DNA of 64,000 bases from Salminus brasiliensis (GCF_030463535.1 NC_132887.1:19556443-19620442); one strand, 5' to 3'. Counted from the stretch's first letter, positions 35,925 through 47,700 are shown. A program made the numbers and translations. Notes: generated by a model from the letters alone, not told the origin.

Positions 35925-36050
35925 TAGAGCATTTTCACACAGTGTATAGAGCAGCTGCAGGGTTCTAGCCAAGGAGAAAACTACAAACGGACAAAAAATT
36001 AGATACATGGTTTTCATTGGTCAGCAGCGATATATTTTAGATTTCATTTA
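35925..36050. repeat. copy of the GAGCATTT dispersed repeat family
   Basis: TTTAGAGCATTTTCACACAGTGTATAGAGCAGCTGCAGGG, then AAGGAGAAAACTACAAACGGACAAAAAATTAG and TTTTCATTGGTCAGCAGCGATATA: the same block order as 16058-16260. Confidence 0.65.
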
Positions 36051-36284
36051 GGTTATTTTATTTGACAAAGCTGTATCTTTTTGCTTATCTTATTTTATGT
36101 ATTTTACCATATACTCTATTTTACTGTGAGCGGACAGTTAACAAAGCATTTTACTGCTAGTTTTACTGTGTATAACTATGTATGTGACAAATTTTTGAAT
36201 AAAACTTAACTGAACTTAACCTGACAGTCTCCTGACATTCTCCTACAATCAGAAATCAAAGGTGGCTTATAATGGTAAGATTCA

Positions 36285-37005
36285 ATGCAACAAACCACTG
36301 CCACCCTCATGCTTAACAGTTGGGATGAGGTTCTTTAATGTTTAATGCAGTGTTTGGTTTTCATTTCGACCAAAATGTTTTGGAATCATCTGTCCAAGAA
36401 CTTTCTTTAAATAGGCTTCTGGCATCCATTGTTTTTGTCTAGAGAGTAGCTTGCTAACTTGCTAGCTAGTACCATCTTGGAGTGATTTGTGCTGGAGGAT
36501 CACTCCTTGGGAGAGAAGCTGTGGTGCTGAACTTCTTTCATTTGTATGTCTCTGCCTCACAGTGGACTGGTGGAGGCCAAACTCTTTAGAAATTATTTTG
36601 TAACGTTTTGCAACCTGGTGAGATTTGATAACTCTTGTTCTAAGGTCTTTGAGAATCGCCTTTGTTTGAGGCTTGGCACAATTCCAGTTCCAGTTCCAAA
36701 CTTATGGGGCGAAGGCCAGACATTCAGACATTTATAGTAAAGATCCAAGGGCTGGCTGAACTCTCACCTGATTGCCATTCTTCTCATGGAAACACGTCAC
36801 TGCAATTACCCCTTAAAATAAACTCCTGCTTCTACAGGTTTAGATTGTTGTTGTGATAAAATGAGAATTGTCATTTGTGTCATTTTTTGTTTATTGTGGT
36901 TCTCGTAATCTAGTTGTGGGGATTTAGTAATCAAATTAGATCACATTTCAAGTCAGATTTATACTGAAATAAAAGAGAAGAAGCCTAGTAGCACATTGTA
37001 TATCT
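36285..37005 (-). mobile_element. decayed DNA transposon (probably Tc1-like)
   Basis: Plus-strand phrases such as CCACCCTCATGCTTAACAGTTGGGATGAGGTTCTTT, TCATCTGTCCAAGAACTTTCTT and ATTATTTTGTAACGTTTTGCAACCTGGTGAG recur across fish genomes as antisense transposase sequence. 36800-37005 (AAACTCCTGCTTCTACAGG..., then AGTAGCACATTGTATAT) looks like its non-coding end. Superfamily is a judgement from memory. Confidence 0.55.
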
Positions 37006-38729
37006 GTATACATGTCACTGTACTCATCCTTAAAGACACAATGCATTATCTTTAACTGGACAAAATTGTTATAGTATAGTTCATATAGGTCATTCAATGA
37101 CATTTAAACTTCACACTACTGTCACATCAATATATAACCTAATGTAACTTAAGCTTTTTGGCATGGGGCCTTTTTTTGGTAAATATAATTTGATAATAGC
37201 AGCTGCTTTCACCTTTAATGGTGTGTGGATACAGTATTTGATAACCAACACAAATGGTCAAAAATGACCATTTAAAATCTCGGGTACAGTACTGCACATA
37301 AGCACATTATTTAACAACCCTTTATCTCAGCAATAAGAGTGTTTTTTCACATTAGAAATGATGCAGACAAACATATAAACAGTAAAAAGTTACAGGACTC
37401 CCTTTTTAAAGAAAGTAGTTGATAGCTTTTGAGCTAGTTTGTAGAGGCTTGGTTCCAGATTCCTCCTGGATGCCCCCCCAGCCAACGCATGGATTTGTGA
37501 GACTGATAGCACACCATGCTCTTTTTGCTTATTTTTACTTTCATTATCTGTAGTTAAAACAATACATTTCCTTTCTGCTCTGAATATTACAGTTTGTTCT
37601 GGTCTGATTGTAAGAGCCAGCCTAAGGGGCAGTGACCTACATAACTAAAGCATCTCTGTATGGGTTATATGGATGCGTGAAAGTCAATTCATCCCTACGA
37701 GTGAACAGTGCAGCTTTCTGGAACAAAAATAGGCAGGTATCTAAATCACTTTGCTTTCACCTGAGTCTGGGCATTTCCATTATTAATTGCTAACCAAACA
37801 ATGCTTGCCTGGACTATATACAAATATCATTGACCAAGAACATTATTTATTATATCTAAAAGATATTTGGGCTCAAGCTACTGGTTGTACATTTTGGATT
37901 TTGATAGAGTACATGGTCTGTGCTTCGACACGTGGGTGAGACGGGGCTGTTGGGAGCGCCTGATACTGGGTCAGTCACTCAGATCCAATTCCTCTGTGCT
38001 AAAACTGTCACTTCTGAAAGGCAGGACGTTTTAGATGTGAAATCTAATGATGGAGTTTGGGAGTTGATAGCACCCTGCTGGGCTCTTAGCTAATCTAGTT
38101 GCATGCAGAGAGAGAGCACAGTAGGGATAATATATGAATGCTTTGTAGTGTTCACTTGCCGTATACACTGAAGGTGCCAAAAATGGTTATTTGGAGCAAA
38201 ACCGCAGCAGAACCACTTTTGGTTTTCTATAAAATGATTTTTCACATACAAAGGTTCTGTATCAGTTTATGTACCTACTTTTTATTAGATGTTTCTGATG
38301 AGTCCAAGTGGATAAGGTAAGGGAAATAATAAAATTAAAAAAAAAAAAATAATAAAAAATCTAATCAAAAATAAGGGGAACTCACAACAACCATGCAAGA
38401 CCTGGTAGACCACCAATACTGCTCCCATCAGATAAACAGCAAACTCACTCTTGTTTCAGATTTTTCTGTTCATCCTTCCTCAGTGAGAAGAAAACTCAGA
38501 GCTGTGGGTCTGAAATGACATAGAGCTGATCAAAAAGCTCATATTGAGAAAAAGAAACAGTAAGAACATTTACAAATCAAACTGCTGGAGCTACTGATGT
38601 TCTCAAAACAATAAACTAAACACCCCAGAGAGTCCAGCTTTTAACATCATTGTATATGTTTGAAATTACTTGGATGGGGAGAACGTCCAGAACTTTGTGG
38701 GGAAGTTGTGGAGAAATCTCCTAAATTTC
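37006..38729. other. intergenic
   Basis: No gene. 38160-38270 (GAAGGTGCC...GAACCACTTTTGGTTTTCTATAAAATG) resembles the GAACCATTT MITE family seen whole at 45608-46594. A poly(A)-rich tract lies at 38330-38360. Confidence 0.5.
37252..37273. repeat. 9-bp inverted repeat AAATGGTCA/TGACCATTT
   Basis: Perfect arms around AAAA. Probably a residue of a short inverted-repeat element. Confidence 0.6.
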
Positions 38730-39250
38730 TGGGGCTCCGAGTGGCTCACTGGTCTCTCACTCATCTTCTCATTTACATTTATAGTATTTAGCTGACGCTC
38801 TTATCCAGAGCGACTTACAAGGTTACTCATATTACAGAGGTGGGCCAGTGGAGTGTTAGGAGTCTTGCCCCAGGACTCAAATTGGTGTAGCACCAATTTC
38901 CCAGACTGAGAAACGAACCCTGGTCTCCTACATGGTGTAATAGCTCCCTGACAGGTAGTGGTGTAATCTGTTGCGCCAATCATCCTACAGCAATGTTGGC
39001 CAGCACAGGTGTCTGGTAGCTGGTGCGGTGGACTCAGGGACCTGACAGTTTTCTTCAGGAGTGTTGGATGCCCAGTGATGCTGTGAAAAGAGGCAGTTGC
39101 TGGCTATGCATGTATCTGAGGAGAAATGTGTTGAGTCCCCATCCTTTTAGAGTTGGGAGCATTGCTATTGTTAAGCGGAGCTAGGAACAGGGGGGGTAAT
39201 TGGTAGTCCCAAATTGGGAGAAAAGGGGCAAAAAACTTTATTAAAATAAA
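38730..39250 (+). mobile_element. SINE-like retroposon, interrupted by another SINE
   Basis: The outer element starts GGGGCTCCGAGTGGCTCACTGGTCT (38731-38755), a tRNA-like head, and resumes after the insert at about 38991 (ACAGCAATGTTGGCCAGCACAGG...). It ends in AATTGGTAGTCCCAAATTGGGAG and an A-rich tail (39225-39265). Non-coding. Confidence 0.6.
38771..38990 (-). mobile_element. tRNA-derived SINE nested in the outer SINE
   Basis: On the minus strand the head begins near 38990 with GGCGCAACAGATTACACCAC, has a B-box-like GGGTTCGTTTC (plus 38910-38920), and ends with GTAAGTCGCTCTGGATAAGA followed by GCGTCAGCTAAATACTATAAATG, the common fish SINE/LINE-tail sequence. The same tail is seen at 49495-49565. 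Confidence 0.7.
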
Positions 39251-39265
39251 AACAAAAAAAATCTC

Positions 39266-41510
39266 CTGGATTTCTTTGGAAAACTAAAAGCGAGTCTCCT
39301 GAAAGGCTGGACTGTTATATTGACATTTTCTGCATAAGGGGTTGTCTTTAACACAGTATTGAGAGTCAGTAGTAAGCATAGTATGTCAGTGCCTTCTGTG
39401 GACAGCCTTGCTGTTCCTCAGGGTTCATTTTCTGGGTTCATATCACTAGAAGAAAGGTGGAGATTCATTCTGTTGGTTTTGGAGCAGCAGCCCAAGCAGA
39501 GGTGATTGATCATCCACATGAGTGATGTCTTAGGAGGACATGATAATTGTTTTCGTTGTTCCGGAGTTGGCAGTGCTGCTGGAGTCATTAAGAGAGAATG
39601 AGAGTCATCTCCTCCATCTGTTTTGGGTTACTGCCTTATCCTTTCTCTCCCTCACTCTCTCCCCCACCCCTCACTCTCTTTCCCCTCGAAGAATCCATTC
39701 TTTCATCATATGTTTATTCGGTGGGTCATCGTGGGACGGGTTTGTTTTGAAACTCTATTCACATTTGATGGAGATGCATCACCTCAGAGTTCTCGCTGGC
39801 TCACCAGCTGCTAATATCGTATGGTGTCTGACCCAGGTGTCTTGTGAAGTCTGCAAAGTAATTCGCCTTTATTCATCAGATTCCGGACAAGGGAAGAAGA
39901 TGCAGGACCTCTCTTTGAGGACGGGCTTGCTAAGGTGTGAAGTAGCCAGTGTTATCAGACCACGGAGAGAGTTCTGACAGAGGACTGCTGTCTACGCTGT
40001 AGGATTTCTCGCACTGCCTTTTTCCATGGCCTCGAAAACAGGGCTCGGTTCCTGGAGATGATGCATTACTTGAGCGTGCTCAGATGAAAGCTTCCTTTTC
40101 TTATGTTACATTTTCCTCAAAGAAAAATATTTTGTGTGAGCATGCTGTGGCTAATGGCATGCATTACTGGTGCTGAAGTACGGCATGAGCTGGCAAGACC
40201 CGAGGTTCATTGATATTCTGTGGCTTTTTTCAGCCTGTCTGAACCATATGAAAATCCAGCTAGTGCGTAATCATGTTCATACACAGCTCTGAATACAAAC
40301 AAACACAACACACAGCTCATACAGCTCGGTTACACTGGATGATGGTTTCCACTCCGAAACACACTGTTGTAAATGAGCTAATGGACAGCTAATGCATATG
40401 TGATCCAACAAACAGCCTAGATATCGGGTGTATTAAGTATATCCCATCTTGTCAAACACATCATTGTTGAAGTGCTTTTAATTCAGTATGTTTAATTCAG
40501 TCCCAGGATAATGACAAAACCAAGCAGAAATTTATGCTAACTGTCATTAGTGTAGTGCTTTCCTTTCCCTTCTACATGCTTGGTGCACCTGTGAATAATT
40601 GTGCACGTATTACCTGCAGGTGCTGAAAAATCTATAAACCTCCTGAATCTGAGCCATTGTGTGGTACCGCTGAGAGCACAGCTAGAAGAAGCCTAATGGT
40701 GAAAGGCTCTAATGGCCAGAGTGGAAGATTAGCTTGGAGCTAAATATTCTGCAATCCACTATAACATTACTCATAGTCTGGAAAGCAGTGGAAGGAAGTT
40801 TACCACTGTGTTCTCCAAACTTTGTAAGTTTTGGAGTGAGCCAGTAACTACTTCATTTAACGTTATTTCTGTTCTATTGGTACAAGTCCCCTGTTTAGAT
40901 CTCGGTTAGATTTTACCCAGTTTAAGCTTCATGAGTTTAGACAGATTGTGGACTGGTGGAGGGCTGAAAGCAGAGTAATCCCAGTTGGAAAGAACTTTTT
41001 TTAGTCAAGATCTCCTCTTCACTGGAAACATTCTATGGCAGTGGTAGTTCAGCAGTTAGAGTACTATTCATGAAGGTTGATGAAGGTTGTGGGTTTGCTA
41101 ATTTTTTTTTTGGAGGCCAAATTCTATCTTTGTCCAACAGAAATGGTGAATATGGCTGTCTGTTTTTAATCTCATTTATTTCTCATAGACATGGTTAAGT
41201 CTTATATGGGCAGCATTATATGAGAACGGAAATATCTTGCTCCTGGGCTCCCCCTCGCAATCAGCATGCTTAACACATATGTGTCTGGACAAGCTGAGAG
41301 ATACAGAAACATCACGTGATGGTGAAAGAAGCATTTGGTCTGACACGGTTACTGTAAGTAATATTACAGTATCGTATGTGAATATGATTTGGTTAGGCAG
41401 CATTACGCAGCTATCGTGAGAGGTGTCCTGCCTGCTTCACCAAAGTGACATAGTGCAGTTAGCAGCGTTGTTATTTTAAGGTAAACATGCCACATAATGT
41501 TGCTTTAAGC
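39266..41510. other. intergenic, nothing firm
   Basis: Repeat-poor between 39480 and 40800. The longest frame (39540-39977, plus, 145 codons) has no recognisable domain, no splice context and a composition expected by chance. 41225-41275 contains the inverted CTCCTGGGCTCCCCCT motif shared with 4150 and 48776. Confidence 0.5.
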
Positions 41511-41513
41511 AAT

Positions 41514-41655
41514 CCTCTGCCTGCTTCTGAAATCCTGCTCCTGAGAAACAGCCTTTGTGTTTTCTCACATTGATATATTTAATAAATAATAAGGTGGCCT
41601 AACATTTGGTCAGAATAATCATATCCCAGAATCAGTTAAAAAAGAATAAGAAAAG
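41514..41655. repeat. local direct repeat, copy 1
   Basis: TCTGCCTGCTTCTGAAATCC...GCTCCTGAGAAACAGCCTTTGTGTTTTCTCA...GGTCAGAATAATCATATCCCA...AAAGAATAAGA. Each block recurs in the same order at 41899-42055. Confidence 0.75.
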
Positions 41656-41898
41656 TGTCATCATCATTATTTCCTAAAGGAGGTCTCGAGCTTTTCTTAT
41701 TTGTGTCCAGAGCGCCCACAGTTAAATGCTGAGCTTATGTTTTCTCCTAAGAAAGGGTTTAAGAGAAAGATTTCAGAAGCCAGCTGAATAATATTGCGAT
41801 CTGCGAAAGGTAATAAAAGATTTTTCCTTTGGGATACTCTGTGAACTCTGAGGAAAGAAATATTGACATCAAGATTTCTTCTTAGTATCATTAATATA

Positions 41899-42055
41899 TC
41901 CTGCCTGTAATTTTCTCCTATTTCTGAAATTCAGCTCCTGAGAAACAAACCTTGGGTTTTCTTACTCATTTTTCATCGAAATATCTCACAGGTGACTTAA
42001 TCTCTTTCTGGTCAGAATAATCTCACCTCACTCTCAGTTTAAGAATAAGATTCAT
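41899..42055. repeat. local direct repeat, copy 2
   Basis: TCCTGCCTGTAATTTTC...TTCTGAAATTCAGCTCCTGAGAAACAAACCTTGGGTTTTCTTA...GGTCAGAATAATCTCACCTCA...AAGAATAAGA. About 385 bp from copy 1, well diverged. Confidence 0.75.
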
Positions 42056-42894
42056 ATAAAACAAGCATGCTTTATGTCTCCTCAGACAAACATCCTTTGG
42101 GTTGGAATACCATGACTTTTGTATGCTTTGTTTTCAAATTGAAAGCCACAGGACCATGACATTGGAGACATCACGCTTAAATCATCCAAAAGCTTCAATT
42201 TTACATGTTTAACTCAATTAAAAGAACAAAATCACTGCCCCTTTAATTTAGCATGTCAATCAAACAGCATAATTATAGCTTCCCTTTCTTCATTTTGTGC
42301 ATTTAATGAAAAGAGCAGGCAGTTGGGATCGACTTTAAGATGACAGAGCTGCCTGATTAGCCAGTGATCCTGACCTGGCTCAGTGCACCGTCCCTGTAAA
42401 GGTGCCCCTGGGTCAGGAGGAACGCAGTGGCTGTCATGCTTCACTAGACAAGGCTTCGTCCTCCCAGGGCTCTGGATCCATAGAGTGCATCCAGTTCTGC
42501 TTCTCTGCCTCTCTGGGTCTGAGTGAACACAATCTGAAGCGAGCACGAGGGGAGAAAAAAGAGATGTTAGCCAGCTGTAGGAGGAACACGTTCTCGCCAA
42601 ACACTTTCCAATGCCCTAGGGACACACACGAATGTCTTTCTGGTATTCTTTTGCACTTGCACAGAGAGTACTAGCAGTATTACAAATGTCTCCGCCATAG
42701 GAACAAAAATGCACACTCCAATACTTTCACATCAGAGCTTGTTGTGTTATCAGTTGTGCTATCAGTCCCAGGGAATGCAGTGTTAAAAATTAAAATTGGT
42801 TGTGTGATGCTAAAATGGAGGAAGATTAAATGTCCAGCAACATTTGCATTAAAACAGCAGGATAGAACGACACAAAATATTGGGACAGCTGGTT

Positions 42895-43190
42895 AAACTG
42901 GTTGATCATTCTACCTCCAGACCAGCATAGCATATGTTTTCAAGTTAGATGGATTAGCTGAGCTGGCCTGCCAGCATGACCAACCTGAACAAGCTGGTTG
43001 TCAAGCTGGTTGTCAACTTGGCCATACTGGTTGAGTTCTTGAGCAAAGCTGACTGACTAGCTCGGTAGCCCAGCTAGATTTCAGTAACAAAGTATGTACA
43101 AACCCAGTCAGAGCCCAGGCCCACCTGGAACCCACCTAGCCCACGTTTCACCCATGGGCACCCCACATGAGCATGTTGGCTGGGTCATGG
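42895..43190. repeat. CTGGTT/ACCAGC repeat plus CCCATGGG-type repeat
   Basis: 42895-43080 has GGTTAAACTGGTTGATCATTC, CCAGCATGACC and CAAGCTGGTTGTCAAGCTGG, the same family as 33125-33310. 43095-43190 (GCCCACCTGGAACCCACCTAG, CCCATGGGCACCCCACATG) resembles the repeat at 19535 and 51090 in inverse orientation. Confidence 0.6.
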
Positions 43191-43679
43191 TTAATGAAAG
43201 GCTACTAATGTAGCATACTTTGTACATGTACATAAGTGTCCGCAAGATTAACCTAATTAGAAAGATGGTTTCTTGGGGCTTTACGTTTAAATTTAGGAAT
43301 CGCATCAAGCAAAAACAAGCTTTGTTTATTACAGTTTCCTGCCTTGATCTCACGAGAAGCCATTTGACACCTAATTTTCAGTCATTTGTACCGCAAGGCC
43401 CCTTCACCACAAAGCGTCAACTGTGAGCCACTGGGGAAGTGGCCTGCCTGTGAACTCCTGCACACTCAGATAGAAACTGTATATTTGGTATGCAGGGCAC
43501 AGAAGCACAGAGCTCATGAGTCACTTTAATGCACATTTAGAAGTTTATAATACCCCACATTGTAAAAGATGTAATTAGGTTGGCTTTAAAATTGTCATTC
43601 ATACAGTAAGGTTAATGGACTTGTTACTATTGTGTTTACAACTCTGGTGCCTCCATGCTTCACCAACTGTAACCAAGTA

Positions 43680-43850
43680 ATAGGAATGATGAAAAGTCCA
43701 TTATTTGCATACAATTTAACTATATACATAAAACCTGAAGTCATCGTTAATTGAGCCGATGACAAACCTATGCGCTGGCTTCAATTGCCATCACTGAGAT
43801 AATCTCCAATACCTCTTAATGCAGTTATTACTCTGCCGCCACTTTTTTTC
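43680..43850. promoter_or_regulatory. candidate conserved non-coding element
   Basis: A repeat-poor block with homeobox- and POU-like words: CATTATTTGCATACAATT (43699-43716, contains ATTTGCAT, a perfect octamer on the minus strand), CGTTAATTGAG, CTTCAATTGCC and CTCTTAATGCAGTTATTA. Conservation not testable here. Confidence 0.25.
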
Positions 43851-44469
43851 TGTTCCATTTGGAACTTGATTCACTGATGCTGATGTTTGTTCATAAGTAT
43901 CACCCTGTTCTTCGTTTCAGCTTCGGTTCCTTCGGTTTCCTCTGACAGCATTATGATGCAGTGCAGCGCAGAAACGCTGTAGGCTACACAAGAACTGCCC
44001 AGCTGGTTCATCATCATTAGACATTTTTTTTCTGTATTTTTCCAGCTGGAAGATGATGGTGGCGGCGCAATGGCTAGAGCCCCAGATCCAGCACTAACAG
44101 CCTTGGAGATCCAGGCAAGCGCTTAGACCTTCAGGCCGGTGCCCAGTGCCTGTGGCAGGTGTGAATGAGTCAAGCCAAGCCATGCTGTTCTAGTTAATGG
44201 GACTGAGCAAGACCCCTAAGCCCAAATGCTTCACGGGTGTCTTTCGCTTTGTGAATATGAGTGATTAGAGATGGGTATTGGCACAATGAAAGAATAAATA
44301 AGAATACAGGTGTAGAGATGAAGATGTCCTTCAAATGTTTAGTGTCACCCTGTGGAGGAAAGCACAAACTGCAGCCTAGATTTTAGATCTTCTCTACGAT
44401 CCATTGATATAAATGAGGACACTGACAGCATGCATTTCAATACTTTGTCTGTTGTACTACAGCATAGAA

Positions 44470-44835
44470 AAGTATACTGTATGAACTAAAGTATTGGGAC
44501 ACCTGCTAATTCATTATTTCCTTTAAAATCAAGGGTATTAAAACCCTTGTATTAAAAAAAAGTGCCTGTCTCTGCTTTCTAGGGAAAGATTTCCAGATCA
44601 AGATGTTGGATGATCACTACCCCACCACCTCCCCAACTTCTCAACTCATCCAAAAAGTGTTGGATTGAGCACCACCATTCCAGAGAACACCTTTCCACTG
44701 GTCCACAGCTCAAGGCGGGGTGTGTGTGTGTGTGTGTGTGGGGGGGGTTATACCGCTCTAGCCCACACCTGGCATTAAGCATGGTGCCAACAGGTTCATG
44801 TTTTATTGCTCCAGTCCTATTCTATTGACAACACT
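44470..44835. repeat. dispersed non-autonomous DNA-type repeat
   Basis: Starts near ATGAACTAAAGTATTGGGACACC and contains GATGTTGGATGATCACTACCCCACC, CACCACCATTCCAGAGAACACC and ACACCTGGCATTAAGCATGGTGCC, a block order common in fish genomes. It includes a (GT)n tract at 44720-44740. Confidence 0.55.
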
Positions 44836-44844
44836 GCGCTACAG

Positions 44845-45305
44845 GGACCATTGACTGATCAGGTCACAATGACATCTGTCAAGGGTTGAGATATGTTAGG
44901 TAGCAACTGAACCGGCTGTTTTAAAAATCTGATGTATTGGACGCAGTGCAAATTGGCCAGCATAAGGATCTGAGAGACTTTTAAAAGTGTGGACCAGAGC
45001 ATCTACAAAACAGCAGATCATTTGGGTGTTCTTGGTTAGTGACTAGTACATCCTAAAAATAGTCCATGGAAGGACAACCAGGGAACTGGCATTAGGGTCA
45101 TGAGCACCCAAGGCTCACTGATGCACATGGGGAGTGAATAAGGCCAGCCCTTCTGGTCCAATCCCACAAAAGAGCTACTGCTGAAAACTTCATTCTAGAT
45201 ATCTCTTGTAGACTTCAGGCCTTGATGAATTAGGACAGTTTTAGTGGCAGGAGTGGGACCTATACAATTTTAGGCAGGTGGTTTAATGTTATGGTAGTTA
45301 TGGAA
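44845..45305 (+). mobile_element. Tc1-like transposase relic with internal deletion
   Basis: ATAAGGATCTGAGAGACTTT...ACCAGAGCATCTACAAAACAGCAG...GGGTCATGAGCACCCAAGGCTCACTGATGCACATGGGGAGTGAATAAGG follows the N-terminal helix-turn-helix region of a Tc1-type transposase. It then jumps to the element's 3' end, TTTTAGGCAGGTGGTTTAATGTTATGG (45270-45296). The catalytic domain is missing. Confidence 0.7.
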
Positions 45306-45607
45306 ATTGTTTTGGATTTATTGCTTTAGTGATGTCATAAATGTGCTGCATAATATCATACAGATCTAATAAGTAGACTAAATAAAGGACAATAAATGGG
45401 AACAAATGAATGCGCATTCCTCACGTTTTGTTGTTACCAGTTCCTACACATTATCTAGGATCCTATAACACAATCAGTGAAGGCTGGAGCAGGTTTACTC
45501 CAAGTCACAGGAAGCGCCACTACATCTTTAGGTGCCGCTAAGAACGTCGTTGGACAGTTTAACACTCTAGACAGATCTATCATGTTAGCTAACAGATGGC
45601 TGCATTG

Positions 45608-46594
45608 CACTCTTAAAATAAAGGTGCTTCAACAGGTTCTTTGAGGGTTGCCATTGAGGAACCACAACTGGATCTATAAAAAGCCATGATTGTAAATTTT
45701 TATACAAGTCAGTAAATATAAACCAAGTCATTTTGGGTAAAATCCACAATGTGACCTAATTTTTTAGCAGTAAAAATACATACTTAAGGAAAGCCATGGA
45801 ATATTCTTAAGCACTGTGTACATTATGAAGTACAAAGATGTGTAAACTCTACCACATGCAAAAGCTTCATATATTTTACCCATATTTACCAAAAATGTCC
45901 ATTACACTACAAGGCATGCACTTTAATCATTAATCACTTTAAGCATAGATCTGTATAAGAAATCTTAACTAGAATGTTGTTTAGTAAAATTGATATTTGG
46001 TGCTATTGATAAATGGACAGTGATGTTTTTATCATTTATAAGAAACTGCATTGATGTTGGATTTAATCATTTCTCTCATATTACTGTCTCTCAACAGGTC
46101 AATGTAACAGAGCTGTACTCTTCACTTCAGTAATACACAGCGACCCTTGTTTGCGCAATACAACCTCTTTACTAACCTTCCTTGAATAAGCGAACCAGTC
46201 ATATTAACTGACTAATAATACAAATGAAGTAGATGAAGGATTATCGTCTGCCAAATATGCTAATGTCACTCACTTATTTAAATGAATTATTTTTGTAATG
46301 TATTAAGAAATGTTACGTATTCTTTACCCTATTTTTTAGTGTGTTATAGGTATTCAATGTAGGTAATATTTGCCTCAAAATATGGGGCAATAATTACCCA
46401 ATAACAAACTGGGCGAACATGTTGTCTCAAATTTATTGAGTAGATTCTATAGGTTGTTCCTAGAGTTTGAGTGTAAATAACCTTTAATGTCTAAAATACC
46501 TTCCCTTGAGTTAAATGCAGACAAATGTGGTTCTTCTATAGCATCACTCAAAGAACCATTTGAAGCACCTTTATTTTTAATAGTTTGGAGAGTG
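45608..46594. mobile_element. MITE with AATAAAGGTGCTTCAA termini
   Basis: The left end CACTCTTAAAATAAAGGTGCTTCAA and right end TTGAAGCACCTTTATTTTTAATAG...GGAGAGTG are inverted copies; the right end carries about 9 extra bases. Just inside both ends are AGGTTCTTTGAGGG / TCAAAGAACCATTTG words. About 987 bp, no coding content. Partial relatives: 47565-47700, 54155-54215, 38160-38270. No clear target duplication. Confidence 0.65.
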
Positions 46595-47050
46595 TAACAA
46601 CAACTGATTGGAGGAGAGGGAGGGCCAAAGCCTACCCATCCAAAGAAAGTGAGGTCAGTTATCTCTTGAACTCCCGGTCATGAATGGGGCCAACAGATTT
46701 TCAGTATGTGGAAACGGAACCTAGCAAATTATTACATGGCAAATTCTTTTACATATGTCAAAGAAAACACTTCATAGCTAGGATGAATCTAAAGCTAATG
46801 GTTGCAAAATATATTAGCTAAGTCCCCCAGCGTTCCACATCCAGAGTATAATTCTCATTTTCTTCTTATTCCTTTATACTTTGTGAAACCAAATGAATTT
46901 AGAGAATGTTTTTGATCTTCGAGTTGGAGTCGTTGGCTATCTGCTGTGAGGAGCACTGTCAATGACCCTGCTGCTTTCTCAGGCTCTAATCAGAGAGGAG
47001 TGAAGCAGAGCCTGTCTTATCTGTGTGTTTATGTACACACACTCACTCCG
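46595..47050. other. colec11 upstream flank
   Basis: No repeat recognised. GC content rises toward the candidate first exon. No TATA box seen. Confidence 0.4.
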
Positions 47051-47059
47051 TGGCCTGCT

Positions 47060-47196
47060 CTTTTGCTGCAGCCGTGAGAGATGTGGCATGCCGTGCTAGA
47101 CAGACCACCAGCGTGAGAGCTTCTGCCAGCCTCACTTGGTCCTCAGTCTGAAGACGTTTGAAGGTGGGACACACTCATTGGAGTTTTCCGTACAGG
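47060..47196 (+). other. colec11: candidate non-coding first exon of colec11
   Basis: A repeat-poor stretch that ends in a strong splice donor (ACAGG|GTAAGTGT, GT at 47197), about 2.0 kb upstream of the exon holding the start codon, whose own 5' boundary looks like a splice acceptor. COLEC11 genes are known to have untranslated leading sequence upstream of the signal-peptide exon. The start of this exon is a guess. Confidence 0.4.
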
Positions 47197-47564
47197 GTAA
47201 GTGTGTTTGTCTCATTGTGACCAGCTGTGCAGTGTATGTTTAGTTGAAGTGAACAGATCTGGTGCAATTTCACAAAGCAGGTTTCTCAGTCAGTCACAAA
47301 ACTTGAACAAATAAAATCTGTCCAATAGGATAAGAGTTAATGGGCATTGCTATTAGACTGTTTCCACTTTGGGATATAGTTTTCCACTTTACTGAGAAAT
47401 CCTGCTTTGTGTCATGGATATGGGCTTTATAGTTTCTAAAAGTACAGCTATAATGTGTACCTACAAGGTAGGCATGTCTGATAAAGTGGTCAGTGAGTGA
47501 ACACAGTGTTAAAAACCTCCAGAAATGATTCTGAGTCTTATACATTCAATGCTAGTGGGCTTAC

Positions 47565-47700
47565 ACTCTTAAGATAAAGTGATGCTTCAAATTATTTTTG
47601 AGCAATTTCATAGAAGAACCACTTTGGGTTCCACAAAGAACTGTGAACCTTTACCAATCATTTTTCACAGTTTTCTTATTTGGGACTTGTTCACTTTTCA
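47565..47700. repeat. fragment of the AATAAAGGTGCTTCAA MITE family
   Basis: ACACTCTTAAGATAAAGTGATGCTTCAAATT...AGAAGAACCACTTTGGGTTCC: one end only, truncated. Confidence 0.55.

Noticed and set aside
38771-38990. Functional tRNA gene
   Set aside because: B-box-like sequence is present but the cloverleaf is degenerate and the downstream part is a SINE tail.
39540-39977. 145-codon plus-strand frame
   Set aside because: Longest non-genic frame, but no domain, no conserved splice sites and T/C-rich hydrophobic stretches from simple CTCT sequence.
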